Below, piece by piece: positions 62,666 through 62,705 of a stretch of DNA of 62,705 nucleotides. Source of the stretch: Sphingopyxis sp. (GTDB lineage: Bacteria; Pseudomonadota; Alphaproteobacteria; Sphingomonadales; Sphingomonadaceae); contig NZ_JAIBES010000093.1 of NCBI RefSeq assembly GCF_019459305.1, forward strand, positions 1-62,705, read 5' to 3'. Under the pieces are notes generated by a model, which worked only from the letters and a program-made list of their open reading frames with translations, had not been told where the DNA came from and ran no database searches. Within the stretch, counting starts at the first letter, position 1. Each line of letters starts with the position of its first letter. The position numbers and the translations under genes were made by a program.

Positions 62666-62705
62666 CGCAATAGCTCCCTGGGTGGCGCGGCAAGTACCTG
62701 CCGCG

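Noticed and set aside
1..62705. CRISPR arrays, tRNA or rRNA genes, or integrase attachment sites
   Set aside because: I found no regularly spaced repeats, no cloverleaf-like conserved arms and no rRNA-like sequence; the integrase scrap has no intact end to define an att site.

Overview
The window looks like chromosomal DNA of a high-GC alphaproteobacterium, most likely a sphingomonad (Sphingopyxis/Novosphingobium/Sphingobium type). The basis is the codon bias, many TonB-dependent receptors and short-chain dehydrogenases, a lipoprotein quinohemoprotein, and gene families typical of sphingomonad catabolic islands. I see no rRNA, tRNA or CRISPR array.

Left part (1-8.9 kb): the tail of an amidohydrolase, then a TetR regulator divergent from an ABC exporter pair. 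The exporter's ATPase is followed by a 1203-residue permease fused to an M1-type metallopeptidase. A 39-bp perfect palindrome between TetR and the ABC genes is the obvious operator. After a small Cys/Arg-rich lipoprotein comes a histidine kinase/OmpR response regulator pair. From about 8.9 to 9.7 kb lies an internally deleted IS21-type element.

10.2-17.8 kb is a complete trans-4-hydroxy-L-proline catabolic locus. It has an amino-acid permease, a GntR regulator, alpha-ketoglutarate-semialdehyde dehydrogenase, hydroxyproline 2-epimerase, a divergent FAD D-hydroxyproline dehydrogenase and a DHDPS-family pyrroline-4-hydroxy-2-carboxylate deaminase. Two promoters share a near-identical AT-rich box (core CGTATACTATATAT), the likely site of the local GntR protein.

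18-31.7 kb is a patchwork. It holds an alanine racemase, a DUF4269 protein, a PQQ/haem-c alcohol dehydrogenase with a GlcG-like partner, LysR/SDR/CMD genes, an Rrf2 regulator, a thioredoxin-reductase-like flavoprotein, a GST and a tandem PilZ protein. Between these sit several gene scraps: MBL hydrolase, glutathione reductase, molybdopterin oxidoreductase, tyrosine integrase and possibly SnoaL.

31.7-62.7 kb is a large catabolic supercluster whose substrate I cannot name. It contains two TonB receptors, two MFS transporters, two paralogous alpha/beta hydrolases, an acyl-CoA dehydrogenase, an acyl-CoA ligase, NTF2-like and NmrA-like proteins, and three SDRs. It also contains a beta-keto-acid cleavage enzyme, a hydantoinase/ketone-carboxylase-type A/B pair with a zinc GFA protein, a BisC-like molybdoenzyme, an LLM flavin monooxygenase (frameshifted here) with its FMN reductase, and a secreted tandem EutQ-like cupin. 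A dyad motif, TGNGATCNCA, occurs upstream of almost every transcription unit, including that of the cluster's own FCD-type GntR regulator, which suggests one regulon. The core operon (SDR-SDR-BKACE-HyuA-HyuB-GFA) fits a route in which an alcohol is oxidised to a ketone, carboxylated to a beta-keto acid and then cleaved with acetyl-CoA. That route is inference from the gene families.
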